From the NCBI RefSeq assembly GCF_900110275.1, contig NZ_FODC01000003.1, forward strand, positions 992,001 through 1,056,000: DNA of 64,000 bases. Reading direction: 5' to 3'. This DNA is from Duganella sp. CF517 (GTDB lineage: Bacteria; Pseudomonadota; Gammaproteobacteria; Burkholderiales; Burkholderiaceae_D). Shown here in pieces: positions 43,447 to 52,313 of this stretch. The position numbers were made by a program, and so were the translations under genes. Positions within the stretch are counted from its first letter, which is position 1. Every line of letters begins with the position of its first letter. The notes below the pieces were generated by a model. It saw only the letters and a list, made by a program, of their open reading frames with translations, made no database searches and was not told the origin of the DNA.

Positions 43447-44561
43447 GCCGCCTCCGCTGCGCCGGCCACGCCGGCCGTCATGTTGTTGACATCCGCCGGC
43501 GCGATGCGCAAGCCGCCTTCGTCGAAAACGTGCACCCTGCCCGCCATCGGGCTCACGCGCCAGGCGGCGTTGGCCGCCGGCGGCTCGCCTTTGACCACGA
43601 CCATCAGCGGCTTGGCCAGGCCGGCCACCGCCAGATGGACATACGACTCGGCGCCCAGTCTTTCGACCAGGATTACCTCGCCCTGTATCGCGCCATGGGG
43701 GTCGGCCACCAGATGTTCCGGCCGGATGCCGACCGTCACGGCGCCCGGCCGCACACCGGCCGGCGCCGGCCAGTCCAGCGCCGCGCCGCCAATCCGCAAG
43801 CGGCCACCCGCATCCAGCGAGCCGCCGAACAGATTCATTTTCGGACTGCCGATAAAGCCGGCGACGAACACATTGGCCGGATGATCGTACAGATGCATCG
43901 GCGCGCCGATCTGCTGCACGCCGGCAGGCCCCAGCACGACGATGCGGTCGGCCAGGGTCATCGCCTCGACCTGGTCGTGCGTCACATAGACCATGGTGGC
44001 GGCCAGTTGCTTGTGCAGGCGGGCGATCTCGACCCGCATGTCGGCGCGCAGCGCGGCGTCCAGGTTGGACAGCGGCTCGTCGAACAAAAAAGCGCGTGGC
44101 TTACGGACGATGGCGCGGCCAATGGCGACGCGCTGGCGCTGGCCGCCGGACAGTTGCGGAGGACGGCGCTCAAGCAAATGCTCCATTTGCAGCATCTTCG
44201 CCACCGAGTGCACCGCGACCTTGATCTCCGCCTTGGGCACGCGCGCCAGCCGCAGGCCGAAGGCGATGTTCTCGAACACGCTCATATGCGCATACAGGGC
44301 GTAGCTCTGGAACACCATCGACAGCCCGCGCTTGGCGGGCGGCGTGTCGTTGACCGTCACGCCATCGATGCGGATCTCGCCGGCGCTGATTTCCTCAAGC
44401 CCCGCGATCATGCGCAGCAAAGTCGATTTGCCGCAGCCCGAGGGACCGACCAGCACCACGAACTCGCCGTCTTCTATCGTGAAGTCGACGCCGCGCAGAA
44501 TGTACTGCGACTCTTTACCCGGGTAGGTCTTGCCCACCCCTTGCAGTGCGATTGTGGCCAT
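43443..44561 (-). CDS. Sugar ABC transporter ATPase (UgpC/MalK type)
   Basis: A 372-residue importer ATPase. Walker A GPSGCGKST, Q-loop FQSYALYAHM, signature LSGGQRQRVAIGRAIV, Walker B AFLFDEPLSNLD, H-loop YVTHDQ. A C-terminal TOBE/MalK-type regulatory domain covers about 235-360 (GAVTVGIRPEHL). It energises the two permeases encoded upstream in the same operon. One base separates it from the GH32 stop and 4 bases overlap the fructokinase start. The TOBE domain may bind regulators as in MalK. Confidence 0.93.
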   Translation of the reverse strand: MATIALQGVGKTYPGKESQYILRGVDFTIEDGEFVVLVGPSGCGKSTLLRMIAGLEEISAGEIRIDGVTVNDTPPAKRGLSMVFQSYALYAHMSVFENIAFGLRLARVPKAEIKVAVHSVAKMLQMEHLLERRPPQLSGGQRQRVAIGRAIVRKPRAFLFDEPLSNLDAALRADMRVEIARLHKQLAATMVYVTHDQVEAMTLADRIVVLGPAGVQQIGAPMHLYDHPANVFVAGFIGSPKMNLFGGSLDAGGRLRIGGAALDWPAPAGVRPGAVTVGIRPEHLVADPHGAIQGEVILVERLGAESYVHLAVAGLAKPLMVVVKGEPPAANAAWRVSPMAGRVHVFDEGGLRIAPADVNNMTAGVAGAAEAA

Positions 44562-44562
44562 A

Positions 44563-46857
44563 TCAGTTTCCTTTCACGGTGGCGCCCATCGCCCACACCT
44601 TGAGCGAGACGACGCGGTCGCCGGGAGCGGCCAGCAACGCCAGTCCGTCCGCGTCGGCGCGGGTTGGGTAGGCGCGGCTGGTTAGGCTCTTGCGCTCATT
44701 GACGTAGGCTTCGACCATCGAGCGGTCCAGGAACACGCGCAGGCGCAGGTTCTCCGATCCCGGATCGAAGGCTCCGCCTTGCACGCCGTACGACTTGCCC
44801 AAGGTGGACACGGTGCGGTCGATTTCCAGGCGGCGCGCGGCGCCGTCGACGTACACATCGGTCGCCTCGGCCCGCCCCGGCGCCACCCGCACGCTCAAAC
44901 CACGCTTCGCCGTCTGCGACGACGGCGCCAACTCCAGTTCGATCTCCAGTCCATCGCCGCGCAGCGCCGACAATGCCTTGGCCGCTTCATCCACGCCGAC
45001 GTCGCGCAGATCAACCAACTGCCGGCGGCGCAGGCTGGCCAACTCGCCGATGGGCGCCAGCCGCAGATCGCCGTCGCCGCCCAGCGACAGGGCGATGGGC
45101 AGGCCGCCGTTGTGCGCCCAGCCGGCGTCCCACTCGTCCCGCAGCGTACGTTCGCCCTGCGCGATCGAGAAGACGATCGAGCGGCCCGTCCTGGGGTCGA
45201 CAAACCCGCTTGGGCCGGAAAAGTGACCCTGGCCGACATCGAACACGCGCGGCGCATCGCCATCGGGCTTGAAGCGCGCGCTGGCGGCGTCGAACACGCC
45301 GATCCAGTAATAGGCCTGGCCGCGCACGTCGTTGAGGAACACGTGCCGCTCGCGGCCATCGTCGCCTTTACCGATCGGCAGCAGCACCGGCAGCTCCCAG
45401 GTTTTTTCGAAGTCGGGGAAAGGCTTGGCGTCGATCGAGAACAACGGACCGCGCGGCTTCCAGTCGATCAAGTCCGACGATTCGTACACCAGCGCCGTCC
45501 CGCTGCGTCCCGGCAGCGCCGAGCCGACCAGCTGGAACCAGCGCTGGCGGTCGCCGTCGCGGAACACGAACGGATCGCGGAACTCGCCGAAGCGTCCCAT
45601 GCCCTGCTTTTGCAAGGTGACCGGCGTTGGATGTTTCTTCCAGCACGCCAGGTCGGGGTCGCGCAAATCGCAAGGCGTCGCCATGCCGGTGCGCTGGTTG
45701 GGCCGCGCCTTGTCGTTACCGGCGGTGAAGAACAGGACGGGCGTTCCATCGGCCGCGTGGGTCGCGCTGCCGGACCAGATGCCATCGGTCGCCAGGCCGT
45801 CGTCTTCCGGCGCCAGCGCCATGGGCAGCTCGCGCCAGTGCACCATGTCGGCGCTGACCCAGTGGCCCCAATGGATCTGATGCCAGAAAGGGCCGAACGG
45901 ATTCTTTTGAAAGAACAGGTGGTACCGCCCTTGATAGTAGAACGGCGCGTGCGGCTCGTTCATCCAGCCGGCATCGGGCATCACGTGATACTGCGGGCGA
46001 TGACGGTCGCCGTCGAAGGTACTGGCCGGGATGTTCATATCGGCCGGCGACAACCTCGGCGCCTTGCCCGCGCGCGGCGCCAGATCGGCGGCGACGATGC
46101 GGGCCACTGCGGCGGCGTCGGACGGACCGGCGCCGATGCGCACCTCGTCCATCAGGCCGAGGAAGGTATTCAGTTTGAAGACGCCGCCAACTTGCTCCGG
46201 CTTCGAGTAGCGGCCTATCGTCAGCGGCAGATCCGGCATGGCGAACCGCCCCGCGGCAGGCATGGCCTTATTTGCCACCAGTTCGCCGTTCAAAAACAGG
46301 GCCACGCTCCGCTTGGCCGGGTCGTAGCTGGCCGCCACATGCGACCAGGCATCGCGCGGCAGCTTGCGATCGGTGACGCGTACATCGACAACACTTCCGC
46401 CCAGGCCCACTTTGATGCCCCAGGTGCCGAAGCGGTAGACGCCGAACGAGAACCCCTGTTTGGCCTCGGCGTCGAACTGGCTGACGAACGCCGAGTAATG
46501 GCCGCCATCGCCCCATTCGAAGGCATGCGGCGCCACCCAGGCGCTCAGCGTAAAGCCGCCTTGGAGCTGGGCGCTGGTGAGCGGCGGCGCCGTCACGTCG
46601 GTCGAATAGCCGTCGAACAGCAGGCAGCTTTGATGGATGCAGCCAGCGGGCGGCCGCCATAACGGCGCCGAGTCGGGCTTGAAGCGGGCGCGGTTGAACA
46701 CATAGTTCACCTGGTCGCGACGTCCGGACACCTGTTCGACGGTCTGGTTGCCGCCCTGCTCGTCCAGCCCCCAACGTGCCAGCGGCGGCGCGTCGGCTGC
46801 CGCCACCGCCCGCGTGGCCACCAGCACAAGACTGGCGATGGCGTAGCGATAGTTCAT
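44563..46857 (-). CDS. LamG-GH32 beta-fructosidase, secreted
   Basis: A 764-residue secreted enzyme. Signal peptide MNYRYAIASLVLVATRAVAA; LamG/concanavalin-like domain about 30-245 (GFTLSAWVAPHAFEW, WSHVAASYDPAKRSVALFLNG); five-bladed GH32 catalytic domain about 285-600; C-terminal beta-sandwich (FLDRSMVEAYVNER). Catalytic motifs: GWMNEPHAPF, GEFRDPFVF (RDP) and WELPVL. The nucleophile position, Asp in WMNDPNG, is Glu301 here. It should split fructose from sucrose or fructans in the periplasm or outside. Its own operator (46894) lies 37 bases before the start codon, so it may have an internal promoter within the operon. Confidence 0.88.
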   Translation of the reverse strand: MNYRYAIASLVLVATRAVAAADAPPLARWGLDEQGGNQTVEQVSGRRDQVNYVFNRARFKPDSAPLWRPPAGCIHQSCLLFDGYSTDVTAPPLTSAQLQGGFTLSAWVAPHAFEWGDGGHYSAFVSQFDAEAKQGFSFGVYRFGTWGIKVGLGGSVVDVRVTDRKLPRDAWSHVAASYDPAKRSVALFLNGELVANKAMPAAGRFAMPDLPLTIGRYSKPEQVGGVFKLNTFLGLMDEVRIGAGPSDAAAVARIVAADLAPRAGKAPRLSPADMNIPASTFDGDRHRPQYHVMPDAGWMNEPHAPFYYQGRYHLFFQKNPFGPFWHQIHWGHWVSADMVHWRELPMALAPEDDGLATDGIWSGSATHAADGTPVLFFTAGNDKARPNQRTGMATPCDLRDPDLACWKKHPTPVTLQKQGMGRFGEFRDPFVFRDGDRQRWFQLVGSALPGRSGTALVYESSDLIDWKPRGPLFSIDAKPFPDFEKTWELPVLLPIGKGDDGRERHVFLNDVRGQAYYWIGVFDAASARFKPDGDAPRVFDVGQGHFSGPSGFVDPRTGRSIVFSIAQGERTLRDEWDAGWAHNGGLPIALSLGGDGDLRLAPIGELASLRRRQLVDLRDVGVDEAAKALSALRGDGLEIELELAPSSQTAKRGLSVRVAPGRAEATDVYVDGAARRLEIDRTVSTLGKSYGVQGGAFDPGSENLRLRVFLDRSMVEAYVNERKSLTSRAYPTRADADGLALLAAPGDRVVSLKVWAMGATVKGN

Positions 46858-46893
46858 ATTGTCTCCTCCAGCTTTCTAATTTTTATACATGGC

Positions 46894-46909
46894 TGTCTAT
46901 CGTTGTCAT
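46894..46909. promoter_or_regulatory. LacI-type operator, copy 2 (GH32 promoter)
   Basis: TGTCTATCGTTGTCAT, one base different from the copy at 42480. It overlaps the last codons of the upstream glycosidase gene. Confidence 0.78.
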
Positions 46910-47883
46910 TTCTGTCCGAAAGAATCGTCGATCGCGTACAGGCCGTTCTCCAAGCGCAGCGCAATCGGATCGCAAATCTGGCCGACGAACTGGCCATCCA
47001 CGCCTGCATCTTCGAACGCCATCAGGCAATCGGCGCCTGTCACCGGATCGCGCAGGATTTTTCCCGCATAGCGGCGGCATGGAATGTCGCCGTCGAGGAA
47101 GCCCGGCGCCGGCTGCCATGGTCCGAGCGGATTGTCCGCCACCAGATAGTGGGTGCCGGAGACGCCGCCCTTGTACTGCGCGCGCATCTCTTCGCTCCAA
47201 TGCGCGGCGACGTTGCAGAACACGCAGTACCAGCGGCCATCGCGCTCGAACACCTGCGGCACCTCCAGCTGACCATAGTGGCCACCTGCGTAGACCGGCT
47301 TCGTGGCCGTCCAGGTCACGAGATCCGGCGACACCGCGTGGCCGATCACGCCACGCTCATAGAGCGGGCCGTCGGTGCGGCGGGCGGTGTAGAACATGTG
47401 ATACTGGCCGTCGATTTTATCGGCCAGCACCCATGGGTCGCGCAAGGCGCGGTCGTGCCAGCGGCCCTCTTCGTATTCCTCGTAAAAGCGCTCGTCCAGA
47501 TCCAGCGCCAGGCCGCTGCCGACGCGCTCCCATGGGCCGTCAAGGCTATCCGAGGTGGCATGGCCGATGCGCTGGCGCATACCCTTTTCGGCGCGGCAGG
47601 TGCCGGTGTAGAACAGGTGATAGCGCCCTTCGGCCTTGATCACGGAACCGGTCCAGGTGGTGAAGTCGTCCCAAGCCGGCGAGGCAGACGGGCAGAACGC
47701 GGTACCCAGCGAAGTCCAGTTGCGCAGGTCTTGCGACACCGCGTGGCCGACCGAGACGTTCCAGTGGCGCAGATCCGGGTTGCCGATCGAGCGGTTGGCC
47801 TGCAGGAAGAACAAATGCTGCTCCCCCGCTTCCTCGAAATGCCAGAAGTCCCAGATGAATTTATCGTTCAGTTTAAGTGTCAT
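46906..47883 (-). CDS. Cytosolic GH32/GH68-type glycosidase
   Basis: A 325-residue five-bladed beta-propeller glycosidase without signal peptide. Likely catalytic residues: Asp in KFIWDFWHF, Asp in ALRDPWVL (RDP type) and Glu in GQLEVPQVF. These sit in the order and spacing of clan GH-J (GH32/GH68) enzymes, with GH43-like features too. HLFYTGTC and HMFYTARR are repeated blade strands. It probably hydrolyses imported sucrose or fructo-oligosaccharides inside the cell. It lies between the permease (33 bases upstream) and the secreted GH32, in the same operon. The exact family needs profile comparison. Confidence 0.78.
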   Translation of the reverse strand: MTLKLNDKFIWDFWHFEEAGEQHLFFLQANRSIGNPDLRHWNVSVGHAVSQDLRNWTSLGTAFCPSASPAWDDFTTWTGSVIKAEGRYHLFYTGTCRAEKGMRQRIGHATSDSLDGPWERVGSGLALDLDERFYEEYEEGRWHDRALRDPWVLADKIDGQYHMFYTARRTDGPLYERGVIGHAVSPDLVTWTATKPVYAGGHYGQLEVPQVFERDGRWYCVFCNVAAHWSEEMRAQYKGGVSGTHYLVADNPLGPWQPAPGFLDGDIPCRRYAGKILRDPVTGADCLMAFEDAGVDGQFVGQICDPIALRLENGLYAIDDSFGQK

Positions 47884-47916
47884 GTGTAGTCCAAAGTTAG
47901 CCCACGTTAGCCCAAG

Positions 47917-48801
47917 TTATCCTTTAATGCCGGTCCCGGCGACCGAGGCGACGAACTGCCGCTGAAACGCCAGGAACACCGCGAGCACGGGTAAAGTAAT
48001 CACCGATGCGTAGGCCATGATCTGCCCCCACGAATTGGTGCGTCCGAAGAATTGCTGTATGCCCGGCTGGACCGGCCGGAACGCCTCGCCCTGTATCACC
48101 ATGATCGGCCACAGGTACTGGTTCCACGCGGAGATGAACAGCACGATGGCGGCGGTGGCGATCACCGGACCGCTGTTGGGCATGATGATCCTGGCGTACA
48201 CGGTCCACGGACCTGCGCCGTCCATCTTCGCCGCCTCGTCCAGCTCCGGCGGAATATCGCGGAAGAACTGGTAGAACAGGAAGACGCAGAAGGCATTTGC
48301 CAGGAACGGGATCACCTGCACATGCAGGCTGTTGAACCAGCCGGTGTGCATCACCAGTTGGCCATGCTCGATGGCCGGCCAAGGCAGCTTGGCCACCAGC
48401 GACAGCAGCGGAATGGCGATCACCTCGAACGGCACGATCACCATCGCGACCACCAGCGCCAGCACCAGATTGCGTCCGCGCCAGCGCATGCGGGCGATCG
48501 AAAACGCCAGCATGCTGTTGACGATGATGCCGCCGACGACCACCAGCGCGGCGATCAACGTGGAGTTCAGCAGGAAGGACGGCAGGTCGCTCTTTTCGAA
48601 CACCGACGTATAGTTCCGCATCGACCAGTCGGCCGACGGCAGGTAGGCGGACAATTTGTTCAAATCGGCGAAGATCGCGTTATCGTTCTTGAACGACGAT
48701 ACGAACATGAACAGCAGCGGTGCGATGAACACAATGCCGATGGCGCTCATGCCGATGAACAGCGCGATATCGCGCAAGGTGCGGCTCGTTTTCACATTCA
48801 T
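47917..48801 (-). CDS. Sugar ABC transporter permease (MalG type)
   Basis: A 294-residue inner-membrane permease with about six TM helices. The EAA loop is IPPELDEAAKMDGAGPWTVYARIIMPNSGP (about 185-215), the contact for the ATPase. The N-terminal FIAPLLFMFVSSFKND and C-terminal FQRQFVASVAGTGIKG are typical of carbohydrate-uptake transporter-1 permeases. The start ATG at 48801 overlaps the preceding permease stop by 4 bases. Confidence 0.93.
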   Translation of the reverse strand: MNVKTSRTLRDIALFIGMSAIGIVFIAPLLFMFVSSFKNDNAIFADLNKLSAYLPSADWSMRNYTSVFEKSDLPSFLLNSTLIAALVVVGGIIVNSMLAFSIARMRWRGRNLVLALVVAMVIVPFEVIAIPLLSLVAKLPWPAIEHGQLVMHTGWFNSLHVQVIPFLANAFCVFLFYQFFRDIPPELDEAAKMDGAGPWTVYARIIMPNSGPVIATAAIVLFISAWNQYLWPIMVIQGEAFRPVQPGIQQFFGRTNSWGQIMAYASVITLPVLAVFLAFQRQFVASVAGTGIKG

Positions 48802-49868
48802 TTCGCGTCTCCCTTCGACACCAGCATGCGCTGCAACGCCGACAGCGCCAGCACGATGACAAAGAACACCAGCGTGATCGTCGAGCCGTAGCCGACGTCC
48901 TGCTCCTTGAAGCCGCTGCGCACCGCGTGATACACGACCGTCGTGGTCGAATCGAGCGGACCGCCGGAGGTCATCACATCGACCTGCGTGAACAGGCCGA
49001 ACGCCAGCAAGGTGGTCGACACCAGCACGAAGATGATGGTGTTGCGCAGGCCGGGCAAGGTCACATGCACGAAGCGCTGCCACGCGTTGGCGCCCATTAG
49101 CGTGGCAGCCTCGTACAACTCGTGGGAGATCGACTGCAACCCGGCCAGGAACACCAGCATCTGGAAACCGGCGCCCTGCCAGGCCGACATCAAGGCGATG
49201 GCGGGCAAGGCGTAGCGGCTATCGCCCAGCCAGTCAGGTCCCGCGTCGGGATCGTGCAGCAGGCCGCGCAGCAGCTCATTGAGCATGCCGCGATCGGTAT
49301 TGAGCATGAACGCCCAGACGATGGACGCCACCACCATCGACGTCACCACCGGCGCGAAGTAGACGGTGCGGAAAAACACCCGGCCGCGTATGTTCTGGTT
49401 GACCAGGATCGCCAGGCCGAGCGCCGCACCGCACTGCAACGGCAGCACCAGCGCCGCGAACAGGAAGGTATTGATCAGCGAGCGGTAGAACAAGGGATCG
49501 GTGGCCGCCAGCACGATGCGCGATTCGCCGATATCGATCTGGAACGCGGGGCGGTAACCCTCCAGCTCCGGCTTGTCCTTGCGAACCTGCCGCCAGGTGG
49601 GGTAACGCACGCCCTCCTCGTCGCGCACGACGGCGCCCTGCGCATCGCGCACCGGATCGACGACGGCGACGTTCAGCGCCAGCAGGCGCCGGTAATTGTC
49701 CAGGCCAATGTACTTGGTCGGCTCCGGCGACATCAGGCGGTGATTGGTCATCGTGGCGCCGGCTGCGAGCAGCATCGGCAGCACCACGAACAGCGCGAAC
49801 AACAGCAATGCCGGCGAGGCGAAGGCCGCCACCGCGAACGGACTTTCCCGGCCAAGTTTGGTTTTCAT
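48798..49868 (-). CDS. Sugar ABC transporter permease (MalF type)
   Basis: A 356-residue permease. The first TM is at about 10-38, followed by a periplasmic insert of about 90 residues (PVRDAQGAVVRDEEGVRYPT) between TM1 and the core, a MalF-like feature. EAA loop: LQSISHELYEAATLMGANAW. The start ATG at 49868 overlaps the substrate-binding-protein stop by 4 bases; a longer ORF upstream is an out-of-frame shadow of that gene. Confidence 0.92.
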   Translation of the reverse strand: MKTKLGRESPFAVAAFASPALLLFALFVVLPMLLAAGATMTNHRLMSPEPTKYIGLDNYRRLLALNVAVVDPVRDAQGAVVRDEEGVRYPTWRQVRKDKPELEGYRPAFQIDIGESRIVLAATDPLFYRSLINTFLFAALVLPLQCGAALGLAILVNQNIRGRVFFRTVYFAPVVTSMVVASIVWAFMLNTDRGMLNELLRGLLHDPDAGPDWLGDSRYALPAIALMSAWQGAGFQMLVFLAGLQSISHELYEAATLMGANAWQRFVHVTLPGLRNTIIFVLVSTTLLAFGLFTQVDVMTSGGPLDSTTTVVYHAVRSGFKEQDVGYGSTITLVFFVIVLALSALQRMLVSKGDAK

Positions 49869-51136
49869 GAACCGCTCCCCGTTTTGCGCACGGCGAAACC
49901 GTAACCGTTGTTGCGTGAGATATTGTGTTCCATCGCCTCGACCGCCTCGTCGAACGCTTCGGTGGCATCCTTGCCGCTGCGGATATCGGCCATCGCTTTT
50001 TCGAACGCCGACGACATCGCCGGATAGGCAGGACTGGCCGGCCGCGACACCGCATAGCGCTTGGCGAACTCGAAGTAGATGCGCCAGTCGCCGCCCGGAC
50101 GATAATGGTCGGTCAACGCCGCGCCCTCGGCGCTCACCGGCACCAGCCCGGTGTCGCGCGACGCGGCGGCGATTTCCGCCGGCGAGATCAGGTGCGCCAG
50201 GAAGGCCGCCGCGCCCTCTGGCTGGCGGCAGCTGCGCGTGATGCCCCACTGCCAGGAGGCAGCGCCGATCTTGGGACCGTGGCCGAAGTCCGGTGGCGGC
50301 ATCACCACCAGGTCGTCGCCGTATTGTGCGCTGTACTCGCGCGCCTTCCACGAGCCGGTGTAGTGAAACAACGAGCGGCCTTGTTCGAAAGCCTTGTCGT
50401 CGGCGGGAATCCGCTCGACCAGCTTGTCCTTGAACAGGCGGCCGTAATAGCGTCCGACGGCGACCGCCGCGTCGCTATTGAGTACACCGTCGACGCGCAC
50501 GTAGCCATCGCGGTCTATCAGGTCGGTGCCGGCGCTTTGCAGCCAGGGCGAAAACGCGTAGCTGTACCACTCGCCCTTGAATCGGCCGTTCAGATCCAGC
50601 GGAAAGCGATAGCGTCCGCTCTTTTTCACCTTCGCCAGCACGTCGTGGAACTCGGCCGCCGTGTAGGGCTGCTCCATCGTCGCAATCCGCACCCCCAGGG
50701 CATCGAGCTGCGAGCGGCGCGAGAACAGCGCCAGCGCCACGTCGAACTGGCCCACGCTATACAGCTGTCCCTTGTAGGTTCCGCGTCCGCCTTCGAGCAG
50801 CCCGGCCACGGCGTCGGCCGGCAGCAGCGCGTCGAGCGCGCGCACATGGCCGGCCCAGGCGAAGTTCGGCACGGTCGGCTGGTCCATGGCGATGATGCAC
50901 GGCAGTTGACCCACCAGCGAGGCGGCGGTGATCGACTCCGTGTACGACCCTTGCGGAATCGCCTCGACCACCACTTGCCACTTCTGCTGCGAGCGATTGA
51001 ACCGCTCCACGGCCGCCCTGCCCGAGGCCATCTCGGCGTCGCCGGTATCGTGGCGCCATAGCTTGATTTGCACCGGCGCGGCCAGCACCGGCAGTGCCGT
51101 CGCGGCCAACAGCGCCACCAACAGGCCGCGCCTCAT
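49865..51136 (-). CDS. Sugar ABC transporter substrate-binding protein
   Basis: A 423-residue periplasmic binding protein of the family-1 extracellular solute-binding type. Signal peptide MRRGLLVALLAATALPVLAA, then VQIKLWRHDTGDAEM and FNRSQQKWQVVVEAIPQGSY as the first Rossmann elements. WKAREYSAQYG and WQWGITRSCRQPEGAAAFL are typical lobe-2 elements. The ligand is presumably a fructoside, from context. It is the second gene after lacI, with a 4-base overlap. Confidence 0.92.
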   Translation of the reverse strand: MRRGLLVALLAATALPVLAAPVQIKLWRHDTGDAEMASGRAAVERFNRSQQKWQVVVEAIPQGSYTESITAASLVGQLPCIIAMDQPTVPNFAWAGHVRALDALLPADAVAGLLEGGRGTYKGQLYSVGQFDVALALFSRRSQLDALGVRIATMEQPYTAAEFHDVLAKVKKSGRYRFPLDLNGRFKGEWYSYAFSPWLQSAGTDLIDRDGYVRVDGVLNSDAAVAVGRYYGRLFKDKLVERIPADDKAFEQGRSLFHYTGSWKAREYSAQYGDDLVVMPPPDFGHGPKIGAASWQWGITRSCRQPEGAAAFLAHLISPAEIAAASRDTGLVPVSAEGAALTDHYRPGGDWRIYFEFAKRYAVSRPASPAYPAMSSAFEKAMADIRSGKDATEAFDEAVEAMEHNISRNNGYGFAVRKTGSGS

Positions 51137-52185
51137 CGCTTGGCCTTCATCGCCTGCATGGCCTGGACCGCGCTGGCCGACGGCGCGGCGACGGTGCCGC
51201 GCATGACCGGCACGCAGGGCACGCGGATGGTGGTCGCCGGCGCCGAGGACTGCTCCAGCACATGGCGGCCGGACAGCTCGCCGATTTCGCGGTACGGCAG
51301 CGCGACGGTGGTCAGGCCGGGGTCCAGCGCCTCGGAGATCAGCCGGAAATCGTCGAAGCCGACGATCGACACGTCGGCCGGGACGCGCAAGCCGCGCCGC
51401 TGCAAAATGAAGATGACGCGCATCGCCATTTTGTCGTTACCGCACAGGATGGCGGTGGGCCGGTTATCGCTGGCGAAGAGGCGGTCGACGGCGTCGGCAA
51501 GGTGCGAGAACTCGTCGGCGTCGCCCGCTTCCGCGCCGTGGATCAGCCAATCGGGATTCGGCGTGACGCCGTGCTCGCGCATCGCGCGCTCGAAGCCGCG
51601 CAGACGCAATCCGGTTGCAACCATGCCTGGAATCAGCTGGAGGAAAGCGATATCGCGGTGGTCGGCCTGCAGCACGATTTGCGCGGCCGCGTAGCCACCG
51701 CCCTCGTCGTCCGGCACCACCTGCGTGTAGCGGCTCGGCGCTTCGAAGCAGTTGGCCAGCGCCGTCGGCGTGCTGCCCAGCAGCGGCTCGACGGTCACCT
51801 CGCGGTGAAACGGCGTGGCGAACAGGATCGCCTCGACCCGCCGCTCGCGCATGTCCGCCACCAGCCGGTTGGCGACATCGGCATGGCCGCCGGTCTCGCC
51901 GATCAGCATCACCTTGCCCAGTTGCTCGCACACCAGCTGGATGCCCTTGATGATCTCGGACGAATCCGGCGTCGTCGTCAGCTTTTCGGCGATGACGGCG
52001 ACCAGCCCCGTCGGACGGCCGCGTAGCATGCGCGCGGCCGCCGACGGCGTGAATTCGAGGCTGCGCATGGCCTGCTCGATACGGGTTCGGGTTTTCTCCG
52101 ACACCTCGGTCCCGCCGTTGAGTACCCGCGAGACGGTCTTGATGGACACACCGGCCCTCTCCGCCACATCGTGAATCGTTGCCAC
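51133..52185 (-). CDS. LacI-family transcriptional regulator of fructoside genes
   Basis: A 350-residue regulator. Helix-turn-helix and hinge at 1-57 (TIHDVAERAGVSIKTVSRVLNG), ligand-binding core about 60-335 (LRGFERAMREHG, AILCGNDKMAM, VSIVGFDDF). First gene of the operon lacI-SBP-MalF-MalG-GH-GH32-ATPase-fructokinase, linked by 4-base overlaps at the front. It probably represses its own operon, the GH32 promoter and the TonB receptor through the three copies of TGTC(T/C)A(A/T)CGTTGTCAT. The inducer is expected to be sucrose, fructose or a phosphorylated fructose. Confidence 0.9.
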   Translation of the reverse strand: MATIHDVAERAGVSIKTVSRVLNGGTEVSEKTRTRIEQAMRSLEFTPSAAARMLRGRPTGLVAVIAEKLTTTPDSSEIIKGIQLVCEQLGKVMLIGETGGHADVANRLVADMRERRVEAILFATPFHREVTVEPLLGSTPTALANCFEAPSRYTQVVPDDEGGGYAAAQIVLQADHRDIAFLQLIPGMVATGLRLRGFERAMREHGVTPNPDWLIHGAEAGDADEFSHLADAVDRLFASDNRPTAILCGNDKMAMRVIFILQRRGLRVPADVSIVGFDDFRLISEALDPGLTTVALPYREIGELSGRHVLEQSSAPATTIRVPCVPVMRGTVAAPSASAVQAMQAMKAKR

Positions 52186-52239
52186 ACAGTCTCCTTGAAT
52201 ATTTGCCGCAGCGCCGGCATGTTGCCGTGTCCGGCAAAA

Positions 52240-52255
52240 TGTCCAACGTTGTCAT
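52240..52255. promoter_or_regulatory. LacI-type operator, copy 3 (lacI promoter)
   Basis: TGTCCAACGTTGTCAT, 55 bases before the regulator's ATG; one base from the copy at 42480. It overlaps at its right end the perfect inverted repeat CATTTG-N5-CAAATG (52253-52269), possibly a second site. Confidence 0.8.
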
Positions 52256-52313
52256 TTGTTTTGCAAATGATATGGATTCCGTCCGCGTCCGTCAACAAAA
52301 ATCTGAAATGGTC

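Noticed and set aside
44779..46662. 627-codon open frame on the plus strand
   Set aside because: Antisense to the GH32 gene, which has a signal peptide and catalytic motifs.
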